From Halobacteria archaeon (lineage in GTDB: Bacteria; Pseudomonadota; Gammaproteobacteria; UBA9214): a stretch of DNA of 5,917 nucleotides. The position numbers and the translations under genes were made by a program. The stretch spans positions 1 through 5,917 of the forward strand of contig JABDRC010000260.1 in the NCBI GenBank assembly GCA_013041945.1, given 5' to 3'. The number at the start of each line of letters is the position of its first letter. Position 1 is the first letter of the stretch. Positions 1 to 5,829 of the stretch are shown piece after piece. The notes beneath the pieces were generated by a model. It was given only the letters and a program-made list of their open reading frames with translations, was not told the origin of the DNA and made no database searches.

Positions 1-269
1 ATACCCGGCATGGCCTGTGCCACGGCGTGTCCGGTACCGAGTTGTTTGTCCTGCACGACCCACTCGACATCGGCAGCGCTGAAGGACTCCTGCACCTCAC
101 TGGCCCGGTGTCCTATGACCACGTGGATACGTGCATCAGTGAACTGCTGTGCCGTTTGCAGGACATGCCACAACAGCGGGCGACCGCCCAGCTTGTGCAG
201 TACTTTTGGCAGGTCCGAGCGCATGCGTGTGCCCTTGCCGGCAGCGAGAATGATGATGCTCAGGCTCAT
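1..269 (-). CDS. glmU: GlmU, bifunctional UDP-GlcNAc pyrophosphorylase / glucosamine-1-P acetyltransferase, N-terminal 89 residues (cut by window edge)
   Basis: GlmU makes UDP-N-acetylglucosamine in the cytoplasm for peptidoglycan and lipopolysaccharide: its C-terminal domain acetylates glucosamine-1-phosphate and its N-terminal domain adds UMP from UTP. Only the start of the uridyltransferase domain is here. The reverse strand translates from ATG (267-269) as MSLSIIILAAGKGTRMRSDL and onward. The nucleotide-binding loop LAAGKGTRM is at residues 8-16, with Arg15 and Lys22 matching catalytic Arg18 and Lys25 of E. coli GlmU. The block QLGTGHAV (76-83) carries the uracil-contacting Gly-Thr. The start sits 3 residues before the usual beta-strand, and no other ATG lies nearby upstream in frame. 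No strong Shine-Dalgarno is seen: the upstream bases are GGTAACCTGTATCT. In many gammaproteobacteria glmU follows atpC; here a FKBP gene and a 166-bp spacer come between. The left-hand part of the gene, including the acetyltransferase domain, lies outside the window. Confidence 0.96.
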   Translation of the reverse strand, partial: MSLSIIILAAGKGTRMRSDLPKVLHKLGGRPLLWHVLQTAQQFTDARIHVVIGHRASEVQESFSAADVEWVVQDKQLGTGHAVAQAMPG

Positions 270-336
270 AGATACAGGTTACCGGTTGTCGCTACTTGGT
301 GATATCGACTGGAAACGACCGAACTGGAATGCGGGG

Positions 337-345
337 AATATAGCA
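337..345 (-). promoter_or_regulatory. Possible extended -10 promoter for glmU
   Basis: On the minus strand the bases read TGC followed by TATATT, which matches an extended -10 element (TGn plus a 5-of-6 match to TATAAT). It lies 67 bp before the glmU start, giving a leader of about 60 nt. No good -35 hexamer is found 15-18 bp upstream, where one repeat copy (355-369) lies. Extended -10 promoters can work without a clear -35. A single motif match in a local AT-rich patch can arise by chance, so this is tentative. Confidence 0.3.
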
Positions 346-354
346 TGGAAGAAC

Positions 355-424
355 CGGGGACAGGCCCCGTTTTCCGGTCAGTGCATCTTGCGGAAATACA
401 ACAGTGATCCGGGAACTGTCCCCG
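355..424. repeat. Inverted pair of GGGGACAG-type 15-bp elements between the SlyD-like gene and glmU
   Basis: One copy on the plus strand reads CGGGGACAGGCCCCG (355-369). The other, on the minus strand at 424 to 410, reads CGGGGACAGTTCCCG. They agree at 13 of 15 positions and face each other across 40 bp. Each copy is a small hairpin by itself (stem CGGGG/CCCCG, or CGGG/CCCG), and the two together can form a 15-bp stem with two unpaired or wobble positions. The second copy starts 11 bp after the SlyD-like stop codon. On the transcribed strand the outer arm is followed by GTTCTT, only a poor U-tract, so it is not a convincing Rho-independent terminator. It could slow or end transcription, protect the 3' end of the atp transcript, or be a REP/BIME-like interspersed repeat; the last is inference from its inverted, self-complementary architecture. 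Confidence 0.55.
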
Positions 425-435
425 AACAAGGCTTG

Positions 436-924
436 TCAGTGCAGAACCGGCATGGCCATGGGCTCGACGCCATTGGCCATTTCCTCGTCGGTGGCATCCC
501 GAATGTCCGTGACAAGGATATGGAAGGTAATGACCTTGCCGGCCATCGGGTGATTGCCGTCCACGGTCAGCTTGCCGTCCTCGATCCGCGTCACGACGAA
601 GGTCTTTGCATCGCCCTGGTCATTGACCATCTCCACCTCGGCGCCGATGCGGTGAAACTCGGGTGGCACGCTGTCCAGGCTGTCCGTGTAGGTCAGGCCG
701 GGATCATGTGGCCCGAAGCCTTCCTCGGGTGTCAGCGAAACCTCGACGGTATCGCCGATGACCGCACCCTCCAGCTCTTCCTCGACCTTTTCGAACAGGT
801 CATGCTGGCCGCCATGGACATAGCTGATCGGAAGATCGGACTGCTCGATGATTTCGCCTGCCTCGTCAACAATCGAATAGGTAAACGAAACGACCTTGCC
901 GCTGCCGATGAACTGTTCGGTCAT
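436..924 (-). CDS. SlyD-like FKBP-type peptidyl-prolyl cis-trans isomerase, lacking the metal-binding tail
   Basis: This is a 162-residue protein of the SlyD family: cytoplasmic FKBP-fold prolyl isomerases that also act as folding chaperones. The split FKBP domain is at about residues 1-70 and 128-150, and the insert-in-flap (IF) chaperone domain at about 72-125. Supporting blocks are FTYSI (14-18, with the FKBP Tyr16), YVHGGQ (35-40), TPEEGFGPHDP (65-75), VDGNHPMAGK (121-130, nearly identical to the SlyD consensus), TFHILV (133-138, with the pocket Phe134) and IRDATDEEMANG (141-152, like E. coli IREATEEELAHG). The protein ends soon after this and lacks the long His/Cys-rich nickel-binding tail of E. 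coli SlyD. The usual LIPGLE or LISGLE pocket segment is replaced by LFEKVEEELEG (43-53). The ATG at 922-924 overlaps the atpC stop as ATGA, implying translational coupling; the upstream Shine-Dalgarno is weak (GAAAAG). There is no signal peptide or membrane segment. Family assignment is firm; whether it is the true SlyD orthologue is not. Confidence 0.93.
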   Translation of the reverse strand: MTEQFIGSGKVVSFTYSIVDEAGEIIEQSDLPISYVHGGQHDLFEKVEEELEGAVIGDTVEVSLTPEEGFGPHDPGLTYTDSLDSVPPEFHRIGAEVEMVNDQGDAKTFVVTRIEDGKLTVDGNHPMAGKVITFHILVTDIRDATDEEMANGVEPMAMPVLH

Positions 925-1343
925 TTCGACTTTTCGCGCAGTTTGCGTATGGTTGCCAGCTGGGCCATGGACTCGGCCAGCTCGGCCTGCGCCTTGGCAT
1001 AATCGACGTCAGCAGACTTGTCAATCAGCAGTCTTTCTGCGCGCTCCTTGGCCTCCAGCGCCTGGGCCTCGTCAAGACTGTCCGCACGGATCGCGGTATC
1101 GGCAAGCACGGTCACGATATGCGGCTGCACTTCCAGCATGCCGCCGGAAACGTAAAACGACTTTTCTTCACCCTCGTTTGTCTGGACTCGCACTTCGCCC
1201 GGCTTCAGCCGTGTCAGCAACGGGGTATGCCGCGGCGAGATGCCGACCTCGCCCATCTCGGCGGGCGCGAATACCATCGTCGCCGTGCCGGAAAAGATTT
1301 CCGCCTCGGCGCTGACGATATCAACATGCAGGGTCATTGCCAT
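921..1343 (-). CDS. atpC: ATP synthase F1 subunit epsilon
   Basis: Epsilon joins the gamma subunit to the c-ring in the rotor stalk and inhibits ATP hydrolysis when its C-terminal helices extend into the alpha3beta3 head. The protein is 140 residues, close to the E. coli 139. The N-terminal beta-sandwich spans about 1-86, with the conserved GEVGISPRHTPLLTRLKPGE stretch (31-50) and SGGMLEVQP followed by VTVLADTAIR (66-86). The C-terminal helical hairpin at about 87-140 contains DEAQALEAKERAE and DVDYAKAQAELAES, so the regulatory domain is present. The start at 1341-1343 (MAMTLH) is chosen because it matches the E. coli MAMTYH start and has a purine-rich GAGACGAG upstream; the second ATG (1335-1337) would shorten it by only two residues. 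It follows atpD by 20 bp and shares ATGA with the SlyD-like gene. Confidence 0.98.
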   Translation of the reverse strand: MAMTLHVDIVSAEAEIFSGTATMVFAPAEMGEVGISPRHTPLLTRLKPGEVRVQTNEGEEKSFYVSGGMLEVQPHIVTVLADTAIRADSLDEAQALEAKERAERLLIDKSADVDYAKAQAELAESMAQLATIRKLREKSK

Positions 1344-1363
1344 AGTCTCGTCTCTTTGCTGCC

Positions 1364-2740
1364 TTACAGCGTCTTGGCCTTCTCGACGGCCTCTTCAATA
1401 CCGCCGACCATGTAGAACGCCTGTTCCGGCAGGTCGTCGTACTCACCATTGACGATACCCTTGAAGCCGACCAGGGTGTCTTTCAGTGAGACATATTTGC
1501 CCGGCGTGCCGGTAAATGTCTCGGCGACGAAGAACGGCTGCGACAGGAAACGCTGGATCTTGCGCGCGCGCGTCACGACCTGCTTGTCTTCCTCTGACAG
1601 TTCATCCATGCCGAGGATGGCGATGATGTCTTTCAGTTCCTTGTAGCGCTGCAGCGTACCCTGCACCGCGCGTGCGGTGTCGTAGTGGTCGGCGCCAACC
1701 ACGTTCGGATCGAGAATTCGCGACGTGGAATCAAGCGGGTCGACGGCCGGATAGATACCCAGCTCGGCCACCTGGCGGGACAGCACCAGCGTGGCGTCCA
1801 GGTGGGCGAAGGTGGTGGCAGGCGACGGGTCGGTGAGGTCGTCCGCCGGCACATACACGGCCTGGAACGAGGTAATCGAACCGGTCTTGGTCGAGGTAAT
1901 ACGCTCCTGCAGGACGCCCATTTCCTCGGCCAGCGTCGGCTGGTAACCCACCGCGGAGGGCATGCGGCCGAGCAGTGCCGACACCTCGGTACCGGCCAGC
2001 GTGTAACGGTAGATGTTGTCGATAAACATCAGCACATCACGGCCTTCGTCGCGGAAGTATTCGGCCATGGTCAGGCCGGTCAGGCCGACACGCAGGCGGT
2101 TGCCGGGCGGCTCGTTCATCTGACCGTACACCAGCGACACCTTGTCGATAACGCCGCCTTCCCTCATCTCGTGGTAGAAATCGTTGCCTTCGCGGGTACG
2201 CTCGCCGACACCGGCGAACACCGAGTAGCCGGAGTGCTCGACGGCGATGTTGCGGATCAGCTCCATCAGCGTCACGGTCTTGCCCACGCCGGCGCCGCCG
2301 AACAGGCCGACCTTGCCGCCCTTGACGATCGGCATCACCAGGTCGATGACCTTGATGCCGGTTTCGAGAATTTCCAGCGTCGCGGCCTGCTCCGCATAGG
2401 TGGGTGCCGTGCGGTGTATGGGCAGGCTGACCTCTGCACCGATATCACCGGCCTCGTCGACCGGATTGCCCAGGACGTCCATGATGCGTCCGAGTGTCTT
2501 CTCACCCACCGGCACGGTAATCGGTGCGCCGGTATTGAGCACCTCAAGGCCGCGCCGCACACCGTCGGTGGATCCCATGGCAATGGTGCGCACCACGCCG
2601 TCACCGAGCTGCTGCTGCACTTCCAGTGTGAGGCCGGCATCGCCGACCTTCAGGGCGTCATAGACCTTCGGCACGCTGTCGCGCGGAAATTCCACGTCGA
2701 CGACAGCACCGATAATTTCCACAATGTTGCCAGCACTCAT
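1364..2740 (-). CDS. atpD: ATP synthase F1 subunit beta (catalytic)
   Basis: Beta carries the catalytic nucleotide sites of the F1 head and makes ATP from ADP and phosphate as gamma rotates. The protein has 458 residues (E. coli 460). The N-terminal beta-barrel is at about 1-75. The nucleotide domain has the Walker A loop GGAGVGKT (148-155), with Lys154 and Thr155, and the catalytic Glu180-Arg181 in GVGERTREGND. The Walker B Asp241 is in LMFIDNIYRY, and the adenine-stacking Tyr330 is in LGIYPAVDPLDS. The exact DELSEED lever sequence is at 379-385 in the C-terminal helical domain, which pushes on gamma and contacts epsilon. All key residues are intact. The start at 2738-2740 is set by a strong Shine-Dalgarno AGAGGA (2748-2753) at normal spacing, fitting the need for three copies per complex. 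The gene ends in TAA, 20 bp before atpC. The spacer before it is unusually long and carries a palindromic repeat. Confidence 0.99.
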   Translation of the reverse strand: MSAGNIVEIIGAVVDVEFPRDSVPKVYDALKVGDAGLTLEVQQQLGDGVVRTIAMGSTDGVRRGLEVLNTGAPITVPVGEKTLGRIMDVLGNPVDEAGDIGAEVSLPIHRTAPTYAEQAATLEILETGIKVIDLVMPIVKGGKVGLFGGAGVGKTVTLMELIRNIAVEHSGYSVFAGVGERTREGNDFYHEMREGGVIDKVSLVYGQMNEPPGNRLRVGLTGLTMAEYFRDEGRDVLMFIDNIYRYTLAGTEVSALLGRMPSAVGYQPTLAEEMGVLQERITSTKTGSITSFQAVYVPADDLTDPSPATTFAHLDATLVLSRQVAELGIYPAVDPLDSTSRILDPNVVGADHYDTARAVQGTLQRYKELKDIIAILGMDELSEEDKQVVTRARKIQRFLSQPFFVAETFTGTPGKYVSLKDTLVGFKGIVNGEYDDLPEQAFYMVGGIEEAVEKAKTL

Positions 2741-2759
2741 GATGATTTCCTCTGAAAAT

Positions 2760-2834
2760 CAGATACAAGATTAAAGATACAGGAGAAAAGAATATGCATT
2801 TTTCTTGTATCTTGTATCTTTAATTTTGTATCTG
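2760..2834. repeat. AT-rich palindrome made of 7-bp GATACAA-type units in the atpG-atpD spacer
   Basis: The left arm (2760-2781) and right arm (2813-2834) are 22-bp inverted repeats matching at 21 of 22 positions. The 31-bp middle extends the pairing with AGAAAA (2784-2789) against TTTTCT (2800-2805), around a central ATGCAT (2794-2799). The arms are built in a 7-bp register. On the plus strand the left arm has GATACAA (2762-2768), GATTAAA (2769-2775) and GATACAG (2776-2782). Read on the minus strand, the right arm has GATACAA (2832-2826), AATTAAA (2825-2819) and two perfect GATACAA units (2818-2812 and 2811-2805), one unit more than the left. It starts 3 bp after the atpG stop and ends before the atpD Shine-Dalgarno. 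In the mRNA it should form a long AU-rich hairpin between the gamma and beta cistrons. A role in RNA processing, stability or expression ratio is possible, but it may simply be a mobile or interspersed repeat. Confidence 0.85.
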
Positions 2835-2837
2835 CAG

Positions 2838-3701
2838 TTAAACCGCCGCGGCACCGCTGACGATTTCCGAAATTTCCTGTGTAATCGCCGCCTGGCGAGC
2901 CTTGTTGTAGATCAGCTGCAATTCGTTGATCAGATCACCGGCGTTGTCGGTAGCGGACTTCATCGCAACCATGCGCGCGGCCATTTCACAGGCGACGTTC
3001 TCGACCACGCTCTGGTAGACCAGCGATTCAATGTAGCGGATCATCAGGGCATCCATGACGGGTACGGAATCGGGCTCGTAGATATAGTCCCAGTGCGTCT
3101 TCAGTGCCTCGGAATCGGCCTCGCCGCTGACCGGAATCAGCTGTTTTATTACGGGGCTCTGCGTCATGGTGTTTACGAACTGATTGTGCGACAGATACAG
3201 CCGGTCGATCTCCCCGGCCTCGTAGGCGTCGAGCATGATCTTGACGGTGCCGATCAGTTCGACCATGGATGGCGCATCACCCAGGTGCGTTGCCGTTGCG
3301 CGGATGTTGCCGCCCATGCGCTTGAAGAAGGCGTTGCTCTTGCTGCCGATGAGTGTCAGGTCGATTTTCAGGCCGGCCGCATCCCACTCTTTCATGCTGG
3401 CAATGACTTTCTTGAACAGGTTGATGTTCAGGCCGCCGCACAGACCGCGGTCGGTGGAAATGACGATCAGCCCGACACGCTTCACCTCACGCTCGGCCAG
3501 GTAGGGATGATGGTATTCCGGGTGCGCGTGGGAAAGGTGGGCGATGACGTTGCCGATCTTCGCCGCATACGGACGTGTCGCCAGCATGCGTTCCTGCGCC
3601 CTGCGCATCTTGCTCGCAGCCACCATTTCCATCGCCTTGGTGATCTTCTGCGTGTTCTTGATGCTCGCAATCTTGCTGCGTATTTCCTTTGCGCCTGCCA
3701 T
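2838..3701 (-). CDS. atpG: ATP synthase F1 subunit gamma
   Basis: Gamma is the central rotor shaft: its coiled coil of N- and C-terminal helices turns inside alpha3beta3 and drives the conformational changes of beta. The 287 residues equal the E. coli length. The N-terminal helix has IRSKIASIKNTQKITKAMEM (7-26) and VAASKMRRAQ. The Rossmann-like middle domain carries STDRGLCGGLNINLFKK (82-98). The C-terminal helix has ENVACEMAARMVAMKSATDN (234-253) and ends EISEIVSGAAAV, nearly identical to E. coli. The start at 3699-3701 (MAGAKEIRSK) is the family start; the Shine-Dalgarno is modest (ACGGGAT, about 7 nt upstream). It lies 22 bp after the atpA stop. The TAA stop is followed directly by the heptad palindrome, so the distance to atpD is 97 bp, the largest gap among the atp genes here. 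No frameshift or missing segment is seen. Confidence 0.98.
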   Translation of the reverse strand: MAGAKEIRSKIASIKNTQKITKAMEMVAASKMRRAQERMLATRPYAAKIGNVIAHLSHAHPEYHHPYLAEREVKRVGLIVISTDRGLCGGLNINLFKKVIASMKEWDAAGLKIDLTLIGSKSNAFFKRMGGNIRATATHLGDAPSMVELIGTVKIMLDAYEAGEIDRLYLSHNQFVNTMTQSPVIKQLIPVSGEADSEALKTHWDYIYEPDSVPVMDALMIRYIESLVYQSVVENVACEMAARMVAMKSATDNAGDLINELQLIYNKARQAAITQEISEIVSGAAAV

Positions 3702-3723
3702 GTCGTTATCCCGTGTCTGCCGC

Positions 3724-5265
3724 CTACCAGGTGCCGGTGGCCTTGAAATCCTCTACCGCGCCTCTCAGGCCGGCTTCGATCTCGTCATTGTAGTCACCGG
3801 ACTGGTTGATCGTGTCCAGCAGGCCCCCGTGGCTGGCGCGCATGTAGGCGTGCAGTGCATGCTCGAAATCCACCACCTTGTTGAGATCGACATCGTCGAG
3901 GTAGCCCTGGTCGGCCGCGAACAGCGATACCGCCATGTCGGCAACCGACAACGGCGAATACTGCTTCTGTTTCATCAGCTCGGTGACGCGCTGACCGCGC
4001 TCCAGCTGCTTGCGGGTGGCCTCGTCGAGGTCCGATGCAAATTGCGAGAACGCCGCCAGTTCACGATACTGCGCCAGTGCGAGGCGCACACCGCCGCCCA
4101 GCTTCTTGATGACCTTGGTCTGTGCGGCACCGCCCACACGCGACACGGACAGGCCGGCGTTGATGGCAGGACGGATACCGGCGTTGAACAGGTCGGATTC
4201 CAGGAAGATCTGGCCGTCGGTAATGGAGATCACGTTGGTCGGCACGAAGGCGGACACGTCACCTGCCTGCGTCTCGATAATCGGCAGCGCAGTCAGTGAA
4301 CCGGTCTTGCCCTTGACCTCGCCATTGGTAATCTTCTCGACCTCGTCGGCATTGATGCGCGCGGCACGCTCGAGCAGGCGTGAATGCAGGTAGAACACGT
4401 CGCCCGGGTAGGCCTCGCGGCCCGGCGGACGGCGCAACAGCAGCGACACCTGGCGATAGGCCCAGGCCTGCTTGGTGAGATCATCGTAGATGATCAGTGC
4501 ATCCTCGCCGCGATCGCGAAAGTACTCGCCCATCGAGCAACCGGCATACGGTGCGATGTATTGCATGGCCGCCGAGTCGGCCGCGGTGGCGGCGACGACG
4601 ATGGTGTGTTCCATGGCACCGAATTCTTCCAGCTTGCGCACTACGGTCGCGACCGAAGAATTCTTCTGGCCGACCGCGACATAGATACACTTAACACCGG
4701 TACCCTTCTGGTTGATGATGGTATCGATAGCAACCGCGCTCTTGCCGGTCTGGCGGTCGCCGATGATCAACTCGCGCTGACCGCGACCGATCGGCACCAT
4801 GGAATCAATCGATTTCAGACCGGTCTGCACCGGCTGGTCGACGGACTGGCGTGCAATCACGCCCGGCGCGATCTTTTCAATCGGCGAGCTCTCGCTGGAT
4901 TCGATGGGGCCCTTGCCGTCAACCGGCGCGCCCAGCGAGTCGACCACGCGGCCGAGCAGGGCTTCGCCCACCGGCACCTCGAGAATGCGCCCGGTGCACT
5001 TGACACTGTCGCCCTCGGTGATGTTCTTGTAGTCGCCGAGAATAACCGACCCGACGGAGTCGCGCTCCAGGTTCAGTGCCAGGCCGAAAACGTCGCCCGG
5101 GAATTCCAGCATTTCGCCCTGCATGGCATCAGCAAGGCCATGAATGCGTGCGATGCCGTCTGTCAGGCTGACGACCGTACCTTCGGTACGCGCCTCTGCC
5201 ACGGCTTCGAACTGTTCGATGCGGCTTTTGATCAGTTCGCTGATTTCAGTCGGATTAAGTTGCAT
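3724..5265 (-). CDS. atpA: ATP synthase F1 subunit alpha
   Basis: Alpha alternates with beta in the F1 hexamer, holds non-catalytic nucleotides and supplies the arginine finger to the catalytic site. The 513 residues match the E. coli length and numbering. The N-terminal helix begins MQLNPTEISELIKSRIEQFE (1-20), the part that binds delta at the top of F1. The P-loop GDRQTGKS is at 169-176, with Lys175 and Ser176. The Walker B region ALIIYDDL (256-263) is followed by QVSLLLRRPPGREAYPGDVF (272-291). The arginine finger Arg376 lies in SVSRVGGAAQTK. The C-terminal helical domain, about 380-513, is complete. The start at 5263-5265 has a Shine-Dalgarno AAGG 10-11 nt upstream and matches the E. coli MQLN start. 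The stop is TAG, with a 27-bp gap from atpH and a 22-bp gap to atpG, consistent with one polycistronic mRNA. Confidence 0.99.
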   Translation of the reverse strand: MQLNPTEISELIKSRIEQFEAVAEARTEGTVVSLTDGIARIHGLADAMQGEMLEFPGDVFGLALNLERDSVGSVILGDYKNITEGDSVKCTGRILEVPVGEALLGRVVDSLGAPVDGKGPIESSESSPIEKIAPGVIARQSVDQPVQTGLKSIDSMVPIGRGQRELIIGDRQTGKSAVAIDTIINQKGTGVKCIYVAVGQKNSSVATVVRKLEEFGAMEHTIVVAATAADSAAMQYIAPYAGCSMGEYFRDRGEDALIIYDDLTKQAWAYRQVSLLLRRPPGREAYPGDVFYLHSRLLERAARINADEVEKITNGEVKGKTGSLTALPIIETQAGDVSAFVPTNVISITDGQIFLESDLFNAGIRPAINAGLSVSRVGGAAQTKVIKKLGGGVRLALAQYRELAAFSQFASDLDEATRKQLERGQRVTELMKQKQYSPLSVADMAVSLFAADQGYLDDVDLNKVVDFEHALHAYMRASHGGLLDTINQSGDYNDEIEAGLRGAVEDFKATGTW

Positions 5266-5292
5266 AGTTGTTTACCTTGATAAACTTTCGAA

Positions 5293-5829
5293 TCAGTGAC
5301 TCAGTGCCGTACCCAGGCGATCCAGCTTGCCGCGTACGGAACCGTCGATGACCAGGTCGCCGGCGCGAATGATGGCGCCGCCCAGCAGTGAGGCATCAGT
5401 TGTACAGGTCAGTGTGACGTCGCGGCCAAGCCGCCTGCGCAGGCTGTCGATGACCCCGGCCTGCTGTGCCTCGGTAGCGGGGAATGCCGATACCAGCTCG
5501 GCCTTCACCGTACCCTCCGCCTCGCTGCGCTGCACCTCGAACAGGGTAGCGATCTCGGGCAACAGGCCGAGGCGCCGGTTGGCTGCCAGTACGCGTACGA
5601 AGTTGGCGCATTTCCCGTCCAGCCGCTCGCCGCCAATGTTTATAAACAGGCTGGCCAGCTGCTGTTCGGTCAGGTGCGGACTGTCGATCAGCTCCCGCAT
5701 GCTGCTATCGTCCGCGACGGCGGCCAGCAGCCCCAGCATGTCCGACCATTCCTTCAGCTTGTTCTGCTCGCTGGCGAACTTGAAGGCAGCCTGTGCGTAC
5801 GGCCGCGCGATGGTGAGCGCTTCAGCCAT
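5293..5829 (-). CDS. atpH: ATP synthase F1 subunit delta (peripheral stalk, OSCP family)
   Basis: Delta sits on top of the F1 head and ties the alpha N-termini to the b-subunit dimer, so that F1 does not spin with the rotor. The protein has 178 residues (E. coli 177). The N-terminal six-helix domain covers about 1-105, opening with ARPYAQAAFKFASEQNKL (8-25) and including FVRVLAANRRLGLLPEI (77-93). The C-terminal domain holds the family signature at 151-172, with GDLVIDGSVRGKLDRL (157-172). This subunit is generally the least conserved of F1, and the match is clear mainly in these blocks. Its ATG (5827-5829) overlaps the atpF stop by one base (TGATG), typical of translational coupling, and GGCGGA lies upstream as a ribosome binding site inside atpF. 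It ends in TGA, 27 bp before atpA. Confidence 0.97.
   Translation of the reverse strand: MAEALTIARPYAQAAFKFASEQNKLKEWSDMLGLLAAVADDSSMRELIDSPHLTEQQLASLFINIGGERLDGKCANFVRVLAANRRLGLLPEIATLFEVQRSEAEGTVKAELVSAFPATEAQQAGVIDSLRRRLGRDVTLTCTTDASLLGGAIIRAGDLVIDGSVRGKLDRLGTALSH

Noticed and set aside
270..278. AGATACAGG next to the glmU start, identical to nine bases of the heptad palindrome (2775-2783)
   Set aside because: It is a single 9-bp match without a second unit or inverted partner. Chance is a sufficient explanation, although it could be noted when searching for dispersed units.
10..1002. Long plus-strand open frame of 330 codons opposite glmU, the spacer and the SlyD-like gene
   Set aside because: It runs antisense across three clear minus-strand units. 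Its translation has no recognisable family and is rich in residues expected from the complement of G/C-ended codons. It is a shadow frame.
1685..2755. Plus-strand open frame of 356 codons antisense to atpD
   Set aside because: It mirrors the atpD codons and yields a His/Gly/Asp-rich low-information protein. Similar long frames lie opposite atpG and atpA, which is the usual effect of strong third-position GC bias.
2760..2834. CRISPR array or Rho-independent terminator as explanation of the repeat
   Set aside because: Units are 7 bp with no unique spacers, and the stem is AU-rich without a GC core followed by a U-run. A strong terminator here would cut atpD off from its operon.
2805..3746. Plus-strand open frame of 313 codons starting inside the heptad palindrome
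   Set aside because: Its start MYLVSLILYLQ comes from translating the TTGTATC units, and the rest is antisense to atpG. No ribosome binding site supports it.
5270..5285. Small hairpin GTTTA/TAAAC with the atpA Shine-Dalgarno AAGG in its loop
   Set aside because: Five AT-rich base pairs are too weak to claim regulation. The loop would leave the binding site open rather than hide it.
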